From: Dinghuibacter silviterrae
GTDB taxonomy: Bacteria; Bacteroidota; Bacteroidia; Chitinophagales; Chitinophagaceae
DNA length: 64,000 bases
Assembly (NCBI RefSeq): GCF_004366355.1
Contig: NZ_SODV01000001.1
Span: forward strand, 1,550,001 to 1,614,000
Direction of reading: 5' to 3'
Both the position numbers and the translations under genes were made by a program. The notes under the pieces are model-generated. The model had not been told where the DNA came from. It made no database searches and was given only the letters and a program-made list of their open reading frames with translations. Positions 12,545-21,250 of the stretch are shown here, in pieces. The stretch's first letter is position 1; each line of letters starts with the position of its first letter.

Positions 12545-13798
12545 TTAGACAATTCCTGCCAATTCCAAGCTCTTTTTCTTTAACTGTCTGACCTCCACGT
12601 CCTCGATGATGGGGTCGGGGGACAAAATCAGGGAAACATTGTTCTTTTTCCACCAGTTTCCGGCGCGGAGGAGGTGGAAGGGGAGGACGCCGACGAGGTA
12701 TTTGCGCTCGGATTCGGCGTGCCATTCTTCGATCCAGTTGAAGTCGTCTTTGGGGATGTGTTTCCAGTCGTCGAAGCTGACGTAGGTTTTGACGTGGAAG
12801 TCGGTGGTGAGTTCGAGGGGCTGGTGGTGGTACAATTTCTTGTATTCGTAGCGGTATTCGTAGCGGAGGGCGGAAATGTCGCTGAGGACGGCGGAGGCGG
12901 TGGGGAAGCTGCCGGCGCCTTTTCCATAGAAAAACTGTTTGTCGGCGAAGCCGCTTTCGATGACGACGCCGTTGTATTCGTTCTTTACAAAAGACAAGGG
13001 GTCTTCGGGTTTGACGAATTGGGGGAGGACAAAGGCGGCGACCTTGCCGGAGAGGAGCTTTTTGGCTTGGGCGACGAGCTTGATCTGGACGTTTTTTTCG
13101 CGGGCGACGACGGCGTCACCGGCCTGGATGTGTTGGATACCGGTGAAGACGAGGTCGTCGGGGTGGACGATGCAGCCGTAGGCGTGGGTGAGGAGGAAGG
13201 ACCATTTATTGACGGCGTCAAAGCCTTCGACGTCGAGGGTGGGGTTGCTTTCGGCAAAACCAAGCTGTTGGGCGAGGATGAGGGCTTGTTTGAAGTCGAG
13301 TTTGTCCTCGAACATCTTGGTAAGGATAAAATTAGTGGAGCCGTTGACGATCGCCTTTATGGAATGAAGGAGGTCGTTGTCGTAGTATTCTTCGAGGTTG
13401 CGGATGACGGGAATGGATGCGCATGCCGCGGATTCGTACAAGAAGGGATGGCCGGTTTGTTGCTGGAGGGCCAGGAGTTCCGGCAGGTGCTCGGCGATCA
13501 TCTTCTTGGAGGCGCTGACGACGGCCTTGCCGTTGGTCAGGGCGGCGGAGACGATCTGGAAGGCCGCCTCGGAATCGTCGATCACCTCGACGACGACGTT
13601 GATCTCGGGATCGTTCAGGATCACGTCGCGATCGGTGGTGAACAACTCCAGGGGCGCGTTGCGCTTTTTCCCGGGGTTCTTTATGCAAACCTTTTTGAGG
13701 GTGGCTTTTAGGGACGGTGTTTGCTGGAGGACCCTGTAGAGACCTTCGCCTACGACACCAAAACCGAATAATCCGATGGTCAATTGCTTCTGTGCCAT
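12545..13798 (-). CDS. hom: Homoserine dehydrogenase
   Basis: A 417-residue monofunctional enzyme reducing aspartate semialdehyde to homoserine with NAD(P)H. The Rossmann motif GLFGFGVVGEG is at about 9-19; the substrate region includes SANKxx-like VSASKKMIAEH and the LDVEGFDAVNKWSFL segment (family motif G-D-x-A-x-K). Residues beyond about 330 do not resemble an ACT domain, and no aspartokinase is fused. Its start overlaps the end of the cystathionine gamma-synthase-like gene by 19 bases, so both should be under the SAM-I riboswitch at 15104-15225. Methionine levels would then set the supply of homoserine. The tRNA-Ser follows. Confidence 0.93.
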   Translation of the reverse strand: MAQKQLTIGLFGFGVVGEGLYRVLQQTPSLKATLKKVCIKNPGKKRNAPLELFTTDRDVILNDPEINVVVEVIDDSEAAFQIVSAALTNGKAVVSASKKMIAEHLPELLALQQQTGHPFLYESAACASIPVIRNLEEYYDNDLLHSIKAIVNGSTNFILTKMFEDKLDFKQALILAQQLGFAESNPTLDVEGFDAVNKWSFLLTHAYGCIVHPDDLVFTGIQHIQAGDAVVAREKNVQIKLVAQAKKLLSGKVAAFVLPQFVKPEDPLSFVKNEYNGVVIESGFADKQFFYGKGAGSFPTASAVLSDISALRYEYRYEYKKLYHHQPLELTTDFHVKTYVSFDDWKHIPKDDFNWIEEWHAESERKYLVGVLPFHLLRAGNWWKKNNVSLILSPDPIIEDVEVRQLKKKSLELAGIV

Positions 13799-14988
13799 TG
13801 TATGTCTTGTTTATTGAGTTGCGGCGCCAACGGCGCCCCTTTATAGGTGGACGCGGAAAGCGCGTCCTGTAAATCGTTGATCAGGTCTTCTGTATCCTCC
13901 AGCCCCACGGACAGGCGGATGAGACCGTCGGCCACGCCGGCCAAGCGCCGCCGCTCCGCCGGAATGGAGGCATGGGTCATGGTGGCCGGATGGGCAATGA
14001 GGCTTTTCACCCCGCCAAGGCTCTCGGCCAGGTTGAAAAAGCGCGTCCGTGTGACGAAGGCGTGCGCCGCCTCGACGGAGTCGTCCGTAAGTACAAACGA
14101 GACAACACCCCCAAAGGTTTGCTGCTGGGCGGCGGCGATGGCGTGCCCGGGATGGGAGGGTAATCCAGGATAGTATACGTGTGCCACCAAAGGATGCTGA
14201 AGCAAAAATGCCGCAATAGCCTGCGCACTCCGGCTCTGGGCCTGTACCCGCAGCGGAAGCGTCTCAATCCCGCGGATCAGCAAAAAGCTATCGAAGGGCG
14301 AAAGCACCGCCCCGCAGGCATTTTGATAAAACCTTATCTGGTCGCCCAGTTCCTGGGTCCGGGTGACCACGACCCCGGCGATGACGTCGCTGTGGCCGCC
14401 TATGTATTTGGTGGCGCTGTGGACGACGATGTCAGCACCCAGCGAAAGAGGGAGCTGCCCGGCGGGTGATGCAAAAGTATTATCCACGCAAAGACACACC
14501 CCGAGCTGCTGGGCGAGGCGGGCGATGGCCGCGATGTCGCTGATCTTCAGGGTGGGGTTGGTGGGGGTTTCGAGCCAGATGAGCTTTGTCCGGGGGGTGA
14601 TGGCGTTGAAGACCTGGGTGAGGTCGGTCGTGTCCACAAAGGTGACGTTGACGCCGAATTTTTTATACACCTTGTCGAACAGGCGGAAGGCGCCGCCGTA
14701 GATGTCGTCTACGGCGATGACTTCGTCCCCGCTTTGGAGCAGCCGGAGGACGGCGTCGATCGCGGCCAGGCCGCTGGAAAAGGCGAGCCCTACTTTGCCG
14801 CCTTCGAGTTCGGCCACAATGTTTTCGAGGGCCTGGCGGGTGGGGTTGCCGGTCCGGGAGTAGTCGTACCCCTTGTTGACACCCGGCGCTTCCTGTACAA
14901 AAGTAGAGGTCTGGTAAATGGGTACCGAGATGGCCCCGGTGAGTTCGTCCACGGGGATGCTTTGTAATAATTTGGTCGTCGCTTTCAT
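13780..14988 (-). CDS. Cystathionine gamma-synthase-type PLP enzyme
   Basis: A 402-residue trans-sulfuration enzyme of the Cys/Met PLP family. The start MKATTKLLQSIP (14988) is preferred over an upstream ATG at 15009. The PLP lysine is K194 in HSATKYIGGHSD; other conserved parts are SSGLAAIDAV, the Arg/Tyr segment YDYSRTGNPTRQALE and LAESLGGVKSLIAHPATMTH. Sequence alone does not separate cystathionine gamma-synthase, gamma-lyase or homocysteine-forming enzymes. Position under a SAM-I riboswitch and coupled to hom argues for biosynthesis of methionine. A second family member (metZ) is encoded 0.3 kb upstream, so the two probably use different sulfur donors or substrates. Confidence 0.88.
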   Translation of the reverse strand: MKATTKLLQSIPVDELTGAISVPIYQTSTFVQEAPGVNKGYDYSRTGNPTRQALENIVAELEGGKVGLAFSSGLAAIDAVLRLLQSGDEVIAVDDIYGGAFRLFDKVYKKFGVNVTFVDTTDLTQVFNAITPRTKLIWLETPTNPTLKISDIAAIARLAQQLGVCLCVDNTFASPAGQLPLSLGADIVVHSATKYIGGHSDVIAGVVVTRTQELGDQIRFYQNACGAVLSPFDSFLLIRGIETLPLRVQAQSRSAQAIAAFLLQHPLVAHVYYPGLPSHPGHAIAAAQQQTFGGVVSFVLTDDSVEAAHAFVTRTRFFNLAESLGGVKSLIAHPATMTHASIPAERRRLAGVADGLIRLSVGLEDTEDLINDLQDALSASTYKGAPLAPQLNKQDIQWHRSN

Positions 14989-15032
14989 GTTAATGAATTT
15001 TGACACCACTCGTCAAGATCGGCCCTAGGGGC

Positions 15033-15063
15033 AAAAAAAAAGCTCATCCAGTCAGATGAGCTT
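15033..15063 (-). terminator. Terminator of the SAM-I riboswitch expression platform
   Basis: On the minus strand AAGCTCATC, a 6-base loop and GATGAGCT are followed by nine T residues (15041 to 15033). It lies 40 bases downstream of the aptamer and 45 bases upstream of the coding start: the off-state terminator expected for a riboswitch that stops transcription when SAM is bound. Confidence 0.85.
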
Positions 15064-15103
15064 AACTATATGGGGGTAAACCGATATTATTTTTGCCTTC
15101 ACT

Positions 15104-15225
15104 GACTTATCTGTCCCGATTTTTCCATCGGGATGGAGTTGGCACCTTACTTCCCCGCGCGGAGCGCAGGTAGCAGGTTGTCAAGGCTTCAAAGGGCCAT
15201 TTCCCTCAGCCTTTCTTGATAAGAG
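15104..15225 (-). promoter_or_regulatory. SAM-I (S-box) riboswitch aptamer
   Basis: On the minus strand the P1 stem CTTATC...GATAAG encloses the S-box landmarks in order: AAGAAAGGCTGAGGGAAA, TGGCCC, TTGAAGCCTTGACAACC, a variable G+C-rich P3 hairpin, AAGGTGCCAACTCC, and an A-rich P4 loop (CCCGATGGAAAAATCGGG). SAM-I riboswitches lower expression of methionine genes when S-adenosylmethionine is plentiful. The adjacent terminator completes the switch; targets are the cystathionine gamma-synthase-like gene and hom. Confidence 0.93.
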
Positions 15226-15284
15226 ATGTGTTAAAAGAACTGCGTACAAAGTTATAACCGTTCCGGCGAGACCGCCAAATTTTT

Positions 15285-16448
15285 TTAACACCGGTCGAGC
15301 GCCTGCCTGATATCCGCCAGCAAATCGGCCGGATCCTCCAACCCCACGGAGATGCGGATCAGCCCCGGCGTAATCCCCACCGCCAGCCGCTCCGCTTCGG
15401 AGAGCTTCGCGTGCGTCGTAGACGCCGGATGGGACGCAATCGTCCGGGAATCCCCAAGGTTGGCCGTGAGGGACAGGAGCTCCAACGCATCAAGGAAGCG
15501 CCGTCCGCTGTCGAGCCCGCCTTTGAGCTCGAAGCAGAAGATCCCCCCGCCGTTGGTCATTTGCTTGGTGGCAATGGCGTACTGCGGATGGGACGGGAGG
15601 AAGGGGTATTTCATCCACGACAGCCGGGGATGCCCTTCGAGGGTACCCGCGAGCGTAAGCGCGCTGGAAGCGTGCCGGTCCATGCGGACCTGGAGGGTTT
15701 CCAGGCTTTTGCTGAGGACCCAGGCGTTGAACGGAGACAAGGCAGGCCCCGTGGTCCGGCAAAACAAGTATATGTCGTGGATGAGCTGTTCCTTTCCGAC
15801 GACCACGCCGCCCAGGACGCGGCCCTGGCCGTCCATCCATTTGGTGGCGGAGTGGATGACGAGGTCGGCGCCGTAGTCGATGGGTCTTTGGGCGATAGGT
15901 GTGGCAAAACAGTTGTCCACCACCAGGAGGATACCTGCCTGGCGGGCCAGGTTGCTCACCCATTCGAGGTCGATGAGGTCGAGCCCAGGGTTGGTCGGGG
16001 TCTCGATAAAGAGCATCTTGGTGTTGGGTTGGATCAGCGACGCCCAGGTATCGGGCTGGTTTACGTCCGCGTAAGTGTAGCTGATGCCCCAGCGGGAAAG
16101 GTATTTTGTAATCAGGGAGTGGGTGGATCCAAAGATGGAACTGCATGACAGGAGGTGATCCCCGGTCTTCAGGAACGACAAAAAGGTGCCAAAGATGGCG
16201 GCCATGCCGGAGGCGGTGGCGAAACCGGCCTCGGCGCCTTCGAGGGCGCAGACGCGGTCGGTGAATTCCTGTACGTTCGGGTTGCTGAACCGGCTGTAGA
16301 TATTGGCTTCTGTCTCGTCCGCAAAGGCGGCCCGCATGTCCTCCGCGCTGTCGTAGGTAAAGCTGGAGGTCAGGAATAACGGGGATGAATGTTCCATCTC
16401 CCCGGTCTGGGCGATCCGGGTGCGTATGGCTTTTGTGATAGGTTTCAT
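15285..16448 (-). CDS. metZ: O-succinylhomoserine sulfhydrylase (MetZ type)
   Basis: A 387-residue PLP enzyme of the trans-sulfuration family that makes homocysteine directly from an acylhomoserine and sulfide. The start MKPITKAIRTRIAQTGEMEHS (16448) matches MetZ proteins; a 54-residue upstream extension of the frame is Arg-rich and overlaps the OsmC gene, so it is rejected. The PLP lysine is K203 (HSATKWMDGQGR); EHSSPLFLTSSFTYDSAEDM and LSLTANLGDSRTIASHPAS are typical of the subgroup. ATGA overlap with the OsmC-family gene upstream implies an operon, divergent from metX. The intergenic region downstream contains the SAM-I riboswitch of the next gene, which does not control metZ. Confidence 0.9.
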   Translation of the reverse strand: MKPITKAIRTRIAQTGEMEHSSPLFLTSSFTYDSAEDMRAAFADETEANIYSRFSNPNVQEFTDRVCALEGAEAGFATASGMAAIFGTFLSFLKTGDHLLSCSSIFGSTHSLITKYLSRWGISYTYADVNQPDTWASLIQPNTKMLFIETPTNPGLDLIDLEWVSNLARQAGILLVVDNCFATPIAQRPIDYGADLVIHSATKWMDGQGRVLGGVVVGKEQLIHDIYLFCRTTGPALSPFNAWVLSKSLETLQVRMDRHASSALTLAGTLEGHPRLSWMKYPFLPSHPQYAIATKQMTNGGGIFCFELKGGLDSGRRFLDALELLSLTANLGDSRTIASHPASTTHAKLSEAERLAVGITPGLIRISVGLEDPADLLADIRQALDRC

Positions 16449-16870
16449 ACTGTCTGATTTACGGCAACGGTCCAGGTGAGGTGTGTGCCGGATTTGCGCA
16501 GGGTTTCGGCTACGGAGCAATATTTGGCCATGGATAATTCGACCGCCCTTTCGGCCTTTCCGGGTTCGATGTCGCCCTTGAGGTGAAAGCGGATGTTCAC
16601 GTTTTCCCATAGCGAGGGCTCCTTGCCGGCTTCCCGTTGACCATCGATCTGTATGGTGAAATCGTCGATTTGCTGGCGCTGTTTTTTCAGGATGCTGACA
16701 ATGTCAATGCCACTACATCCGCCCAGACCCATCAGCAAGAGTTGCATGGGGCGGGCACCGTGCTCGGTCCCGCCGGAAGCGGTCCCTGCATCCAAACGGA
16801 CGGTGTTGCCGTTCGCGTCTTGAGCCTCGAAGCCGAAGTTGTCGTCTATCCGTTTCAATTCGATCAGCAT
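16445..16870 (-). CDS. OsmC family protein
   Basis: A 141-residue OsmC/Ohr-fold protein. The two conserved Cys are C52 in GLGGCSGIDIVSIL and C118 in AKYCSVAETL, as in thiol-dependent hydroperoxide reductases of the YhfA-like branch. It is translationally coupled to metZ and has a clear -7 box 20 bases before the ATG. An OsmC protein next to sulfhydrylase genes fits a link to sulfur or thiol metabolism; the actual substrate is unknown. Confidence 0.9.
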   Translation of the reverse strand: MLIELKRIDDNFGFEAQDANGNTVRLDAGTASGGTEHGARPMQLLLMGLGGCSGIDIVSILKKQRQQIDDFTIQIDGQREAGKEPSLWENVNIRFHLKGDIEPGKAERAVELSMAKYCSVAETLRKSGTHLTWTVAVNQTV

Positions 16871-16890
16871 ACTTCTGGTAATATTTTTTA

Positions 16891-16898
16891 CAAAGTTA
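16891..16898 (-). promoter_or_regulatory. -7 box for the osmC-metZ operon (TAACTTTG)
   Basis: TAACTTTG on the minus strand, 20 bases before the OsmC start, in the 68-base gap shared with divergent metX. A second, shorter match (TACTTTG, 16914-16920) faces metX. Confidence 0.5.
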
Positions 16899-16938
16899 AC
16901 GGCGAATCGTTTTTACTTTGCACCTATTTTAGACCCGC

Positions 16939-17928
16939 ATGCCGTCTTTAGTACAATATTACCGTCACAAACGCCCGTTCGCGCTGGAAGGAGGGATGAT
17001 CCTGAACGAAATGACCATCGCGTACCATACGTTTGGCCGCCTGAATGAGGACGGGGACAATGTCGTCTGGGTTTGTCACGCGCTTACGGCCAACAGCAAT
17101 GCCGAAGAATGGTGGACCGGTCTGATCGGCCCGGGTAAGGTGATCGATACCGAAAAGTATTTCGTGGTCTGTGACAATATCCTGGGGTCCTGTTATGGAA
17201 CCGAGGCTGCCTTGTTCGACGGAGACGAGCCTACCCTGGTGACCATCCGGGATATGGTGGGCGTGCATCGTCTCCTGAGGGAACACCTCGGGATCGGGCA
17301 GATACGGCTCCTGATGGGGGGCAGCATGGGCGGTTACCAGGTCCTGGAATGGGCCATCCAGGAACCGGATGTCGTCCGCGAGCTGTTCCTGATCGGGACG
17401 GCGGCGTCGGAAAGTGCCTGGGGTATAGCCATCCATTCAGCCCAGCGTCTGGCGATCGAGGCGGATCCCACCTGGAAGGAAGGCGGGGAAAAAGGCCTGA
17501 TGGCCGCCCGGGGCATCGGCATGCTCACCTACCGGACCTATCAGCAATTTGTGTCCGCCCAAACGGGTCCGCAGGAGGTCCTCCAGGGCTTCCGGGCGGA
17601 ATCGTATATCCGTTACCAGGCCGAAAAGCTGGCCCGGAGGTTCGACGCCCGCAACTACTGGCTCCTGACCCGGAGCATGGACAGCCACCACATCGCCCGA
17701 GGGCGGGGTATGAGCATAGAGGCTGCGCTCCAAGGGATTAAGCAACGGACCCTGGTCATCGGGATCGACAGCGACCTCCTTTGTCCCTTCGTGGAACAAA
17801 AATTTCTGGCCCAGCACCTGCCCCACGCCCGGCTGATCGGGATCGACTCGATCTACGGACATGACGGTTTTCTGACAGAATCGGCCAAAATCGGTGGATA
17901 TTTAAGGGAGTGGCTTGAGGGGTCTTAA
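16939..17928 (+). CDS. metX: Homoserine O-acyltransferase (MetX)
   Basis: A 329-residue alpha/beta hydrolase that acylates homoserine. The nucleophile S129 sits in GGSMGGYQ; the acid is in LVIGIDSDLLCP and the histidine in YGHDGFL. HALTANSNAEEWW and DNILGSCYGT are typical MetX segments. It is slightly shorter than the usual 350-380 residues. Whether the acyl donor is acetyl- or succinyl-CoA cannot be told reliably by eye; the neighbouring MetZ-type enzyme would accept the product. It is divergent from osmC-metZ. With hom and the cystathionine gamma-synthase-like gene nearby it completes a homoserine-to-homocysteine route. Confidence 0.93.
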   Translation: MPSLVQYYRHKRPFALEGGMILNEMTIAYHTFGRLNEDGDNVVWVCHALTANSNAEEWWTGLIGPGKVIDTEKYFVVCDNILGSCYGTEAALFDGDEPTLVTIRDMVGVHRLLREHLGIGQIRLLMGGSMGGYQVLEWAIQEPDVVRELFLIGTAASESAWGIAIHSAQRLAIEADPTWKEGGEKGLMAARGIGMLTYRTYQQFVSAQTGPQEVLQGFRAESYIRYQAEKLARRFDARNYWLLTRSMDSHHIARGRGMSIEAALQGIKQRTLVIGIDSDLLCPFVEQKFLAQHLPHARLIGIDSIYGHDGFLTESAKIGGYLREWLEGS

Positions 17929-17929
17929 G

Positions 17930-17937
17930 TACCTTTG
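17930..17937 (+). promoter_or_regulatory. -7 box for uvrA (TACCTTTG)
   Basis: TACCTTTG with only 6 bases to the ATG at 17944. It begins 1 base after the metX stop, so uvrA can be transcribed independently on an almost leaderless mRNA. Confidence 0.5.
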
Positions 17938-17943
17938 CAAGCT

Positions 17944-20900
17944 ATGCAAGACGCCCAGGAATTTATCGACGTTTTTGGAGCCCGGGTGCATAACCTGCGG
18001 AACATAGACATACACATTCCCAAAAATAAAATGGTGGTCATCACGGGGATCAGCGGGAGCGGCAAGTCTTCCCTGGCCTTTGATACCATCTATGCCGAGG
18101 GGCAGCGCCGGTATATGGAGACCTTTGGCGCTTATGCCCGTCAATTCATCGGGGAAATGGAACGGCCGGACGTGGACAAGATCACCGGTTTGTCCCCCGT
18201 CATCTCCATCGAGCAGAAAACGACCAACAAAAATCCCCGTTCCACGGTGGGCACAATCACGGAAGTGTACGACTTCCTGCGGTTATTGTACGCCCGTATC
18301 GGAGAAGCGTACAGCTATAATACGGGGAAAAAAATGGTGAAGTTTAGCGAGGAGGAAATCGTCGCGAACATCTACCAAAAATTCAAAGGCAAAAAAATCA
18401 CCCTCCTGGCGCCCCTGGTCCGGGGCCGTAAGGGCCACTACCGCGAGCTTTTCGAGGACGTCCGCAAAAAAGGCTACCTCAAGGTGCGCGTCGACGGGGA
18501 CATCCTGGACCTCGCGCCAAAGATGCAGGTGGACCGGTACAAAATCCACGACATCGAGGTCGTGGTCGACCGGCTCCCGGTGACGGATGACATGAAGGTG
18601 CGCTTGAGCCAAAGCGTGCAAAAGACCCTCCAGACCGGGAAGGACCTGTTGTTCCTGCTGGTCGGCGACGGCGGCAAGGCCCTGCAGTACTCCAAACAAC
18701 TGATGTGCGAGGACACCGGTATTTCGTACGAGGAACCCTCCCCCAATTCTTTTTCCTTCAATTCTCCGTACGGTGCGTGTCCCGTGTGTAAAGGGCTGGG
18801 CACCATCTACCAGGTTGACCTGGACGCCATCATACCCGACCGGGAAGTCTCCATCAAAGACGGCGGCATCGCGCCCCTCGGCGGGGAGCGCGCGTCTTAT
18901 GTCTATAAACAGGTGGAAGGCATCCTGCGCAAATACCGTGTAAAGCCCGAAACCCCGATCAAAGACGTGCCCGTTAAGGCACTCAACGTCATCCTGTACG
19001 GCAACGAAGCCGGGGAAGGCACGACGGAAGTGGGTTTCGACGAGGAGACCGCCGCCGAAAACCCCGACGCCTATGAAGGCGTCGTCAACATGGTCAAACG
19101 CTGGTTTTCCGGGGCCATGAGCGAGGGTGTGCGGGAATGGGCCGAGAAATTCATGGAGCTCAAAACCTGCGACACCTGCGAGGGCGCCCGTCTGAAAAAA
19201 GAAAGCCTTTGGTTCCGGGTGGCGAACGAAAACATTTCAGAGCTGAGCTCGTGGAACCTGGATACGCTCTGGACGTGGTTTTCCACTGTGGAGAAACACC
19301 TCTCGGCGAAACAAAACACCATCGCCAAAGACATCCTCAAGGAAATCCGCGAACGGCTCCAGTTCCTCCTGGATGTGGGCCTGACCTACCTGACGCTCGA
19401 CCGGCCCACCCGGACCCTGAGCGGGGGTGAGTCCCAACGCATCCGGCTGGCCACCCAGATCGGGTCGCAGCTCCAGGGCATCACCTATATCCTCGACGAG
19501 CCCTCCATCGGTCTCCACCAACGGGACAACCACCGGCTCATCGACGCACTACGGAACCTGCGCGACATCGGCAACAGCGTCCTCGTCGTGGAACACGACA
19601 AAGACATCATGATGGCCGCCGACTACCTCGTGGACGTAGGTCCCAAGGCCGGTCTTCACGGCGGCCGGATCGTGGCGCAGGGCGACCCGAAGGACCTGTT
19701 GAAGCTCGACACCCTCACCTCCAGCTACCTCAACGGGCACCGCCGGATCGAGGTTCCCACCACCCGCCGCGAAGGTTCGGGCAAGTTCCTCGAACTCATC
19801 GGCGCCTCCGGGAACAACCTGCAAAAGGTCAGTGCACGTTTTCCCCTCGGTACGTTTATCTGTGTCACGGGGGTTAGTGGTAGTGGGAAAAGTACCTTGA
19901 TCAACGAAACCCTTTACCCGATCCTCAGTCAGTACTGTTACGGATCCAAGGCCGCACCGCTCGAATACAAAAGCGTCAAGGGCCTCGAACACATCGACAA
20001 GGTCATCGAGATCGACCAAAGCCCCATCGGCCGCACCCCCCGGAGCAACCCCGCCACCTACTGCGGTTTCTTCACGGAAATACGGCAGCTTTTTGCCGCC
20101 ATCCCCGAAGCCAAAATCCGCGGCTACAACGCCGGCCGTTTCTCCTTCAACGTCAAGGGCGGCCGCTGCGACGTCTGCGAAGGCGGCGGCATGCGCGTCA
20201 TCGAAATGAACTTCCTCCCCGACGTCTATGTCCCTTGCGAAAAATGCAACGGCCGCCGCTACAACCGCGAGACCCTCGAAATCCGTTACAAGGGGAAGTC
20301 CATCAGCGACGTCCTCGACATGAGCGTGGACGAGGCCGTCGAGTTCTTCGCCAGCGTCCCCTATCTCTACCGGAAAATCAAGGTCCTCCAGGACGTCGGC
20401 CTCGGCTATATCACCCTTGGCCAGTCCGCCGTTACCCTTAGCGGCGGCGAGGCCCAGCGTGTCAAGCTCGCCACCGAGCTCTCCAAACGCGACACCGGAA
20501 AGACTTTCTATATCCTCGACGAGCCCACCACGGGTCTTCACTTTGAAGACATCCGCCACCTCATCGAGGTCCTCGACAAACTCGTCGAACGCGGCAACAC
20601 CATCCTCGTCATCGAACACAACCTCGACGTCGTCAAGGTCGCCGACCACATCATCGACCTCGGCCCCGAGGGCGGTGTCGGCGGCGGCCGCATCCTCTGC
20701 ACCGGCACCCCCGAGGAAATCCTTTCCTGCACGGAGAGCCACACGGCGCGCTTCCTCAAAGCCGAGCTGCCCGCCGGGGTGGTGCCCATGAAGCGGCCGC
20801 CCTCAAAGGCGGCACCCACGGGGCTCCCTCCCACGAAGGCGGAACGCGAAGCCGCGCTCGCTGCTGCGAAGGCCGAGGCCAAAGCCGCGAAGGCCGCCGC

Positions 20901-20976
20901 CGCTCAGGACGCCGCGCCCCGGAAGACAGCCGCAAAAACGCCCCCCGCGGCAAAGTCCGCGCGCAAGAAAAAGTAA
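17944..20976 (+). CDS. uvrA: Excinuclease ABC subunit A with basic Ala/Lys-rich tail
   Basis: A 1010-residue UvrA, the DNA damage sensor of nucleotide excision repair. The ATG at 17944 is preferred to a TTG nine bases earlier, which lies inside the -7 box. ABC module 1: Walker A GISGSGKSS at 35-43 and signature LSGGESQRIRLAT. ABC module 2: Walker A GVSGSGKST near 643 and signature LSGGEAQRVKLAT. Zinc modules include CPVCKG, CDTCEG and CDVCEGG...CEKCNG. The family normally ends near residue 940-950; here about 60 extra residues of Ala, Lys and Pro follow (AKAEAKAAKAAAAQ ... SARKKK), resembling histone H1-like tails and possibly DNA-binding. A large inverted repeat lies downstream. Confidence 0.96.
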   Translation: MQDAQEFIDVFGARVHNLRNIDIHIPKNKMVVITGISGSGKSSLAFDTIYAEGQRRYMETFGAYARQFIGEMERPDVDKITGLSPVISIEQKTTNKNPRSTVGTITEVYDFLRLLYARIGEAYSYNTGKKMVKFSEEEIVANIYQKFKGKKITLLAPLVRGRKGHYRELFEDVRKKGYLKVRVDGDILDLAPKMQVDRYKIHDIEVVVDRLPVTDDMKVRLSQSVQKTLQTGKDLLFLLVGDGGKALQYSKQLMCEDTGISYEEPSPNSFSFNSPYGACPVCKGLGTIYQVDLDAIIPDREVSIKDGGIAPLGGERASYVYKQVEGILRKYRVKPETPIKDVPVKALNVILYGNEAGEGTTEVGFDEETAAENPDAYEGVVNMVKRWFSGAMSEGVREWAEKFMELKTCDTCEGARLKKESLWFRVANENISELSSWNLDTLWTWFSTVEKHLSAKQNTIAKDILKEIRERLQFLLDVGLTYLTLDRPTRTLSGGESQRIRLATQIGSQLQGITYILDEPSIGLHQRDNHRLIDALRNLRDIGNSVLVVEHDKDIMMAADYLVDVGPKAGLHGGRIVAQGDPKDLLKLDTLTSSYLNGHRRIEVPTTRREGSGKFLELIGASGNNLQKVSARFPLGTFICVTGVSGSGKSTLINETLYPILSQYCYGSKAAPLEYKSVKGLEHIDKVIEIDQSPIGRTPRSNPATYCGFFTEIRQLFAAIPEAKIRGYNAGRFSFNVKGGRCDVCEGGGMRVIEMNFLPDVYVPCEKCNGRRYNRETLEIRYKGKSISDVLDMSVDEAVEFFASVPYLYRKIKVLQDVGLGYITLGQSAVTLSGGEAQRVKLATELSKRDTGKTFYILDEPTTGLHFEDIRHLIEVLDKLVERGNTILVIEHNLDVVKVADHIIDLGPEGGVGGGRILCTGTPEEILSCTESHTARFLKAELPAGVVPMKRPPSKAAPTGLPPTKAEREAALAAAKAEAKAAKAAAAQDAAPRKTAAKTPPAAKSARKKK

Positions 20977-21033
20977 ACGGTGCGAGACGCCTCAGCCCCC
21001 CCATGGCGAAGTTTGACCCTACACAGGTGTCCC

Positions 21034-21125
21034 TTTTTCTCGCCTTAAATTCGCGTCAAGTTATAGCTTGACAATGGTGTGAAAAAGCAAGCCATAGCTT
21101 GACGCGAATTTAAGGCGAGAAAAAA
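21034..21125. repeat. Large inverted repeat, 22-base perfect arms
   Basis: Arms 21039-21060 and 21098-21119 are exact reverse complements. They are extended outward by T5 (21034-21038) and A6 (21120-21125). The 37-base spacer contains a nested half-repeat: AAGTTATAGCTTGAC and AAGCCATAGCTTGAC occur in the same orientation, each ending at CTTGAC. With T-tails on both strands it could work as a two-way terminator between convergent genes, but it is far longer than the other terminators in the window and could be a palindromic mobile or REP-like unit. Confidence 0.7.
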
Positions 21126-21221
21126 GGAGGACAGGGGGCATCCCCTACGAGGTCGGGGCGCCGACCGGCGGTGCCGGTCGTCTACGATCCGAGCCCGCGG
21201 CCCTTCCAAAAGGGGGGGATT

Positions 21222-21250
21222 ACAAAGGGGGACCATAGGTCCCCCTTTGT
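21222..21250. repeat. 13-base-arm hairpin ACAAAGGGGGACC/GGTCCCCCTTTGT
   Basis: Perfect 13-base inverted repeat with a 3-base loop (ATA), 107 bases from the end of the outer membrane protein gene. No T run adjoins it on either strand. It may help end transcription from the right or be a processing structure. Confidence 0.55.

Noticed and set aside
12674..13711. 345-codon frame on the plus strand opposite hom
   Set aside because: Very acidic low-complexity translation (Val/Asp/Gly/Glu runs), a product of the G+C-rich codon pattern of hom, which has clear family motifs.
16449..16610. 54-residue extension of MetZ
   Set aside because: Arg-rich, overlaps the OsmC gene, and not part of MetZ proteins; the ATGA overlap fixes the start at 16448.
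19549..20742. 397-codon frame opposite uvrA
   Set aside because: Antisense shadow of the second ABC module; Ala/Asp/Glu/Val-rich with no domain.
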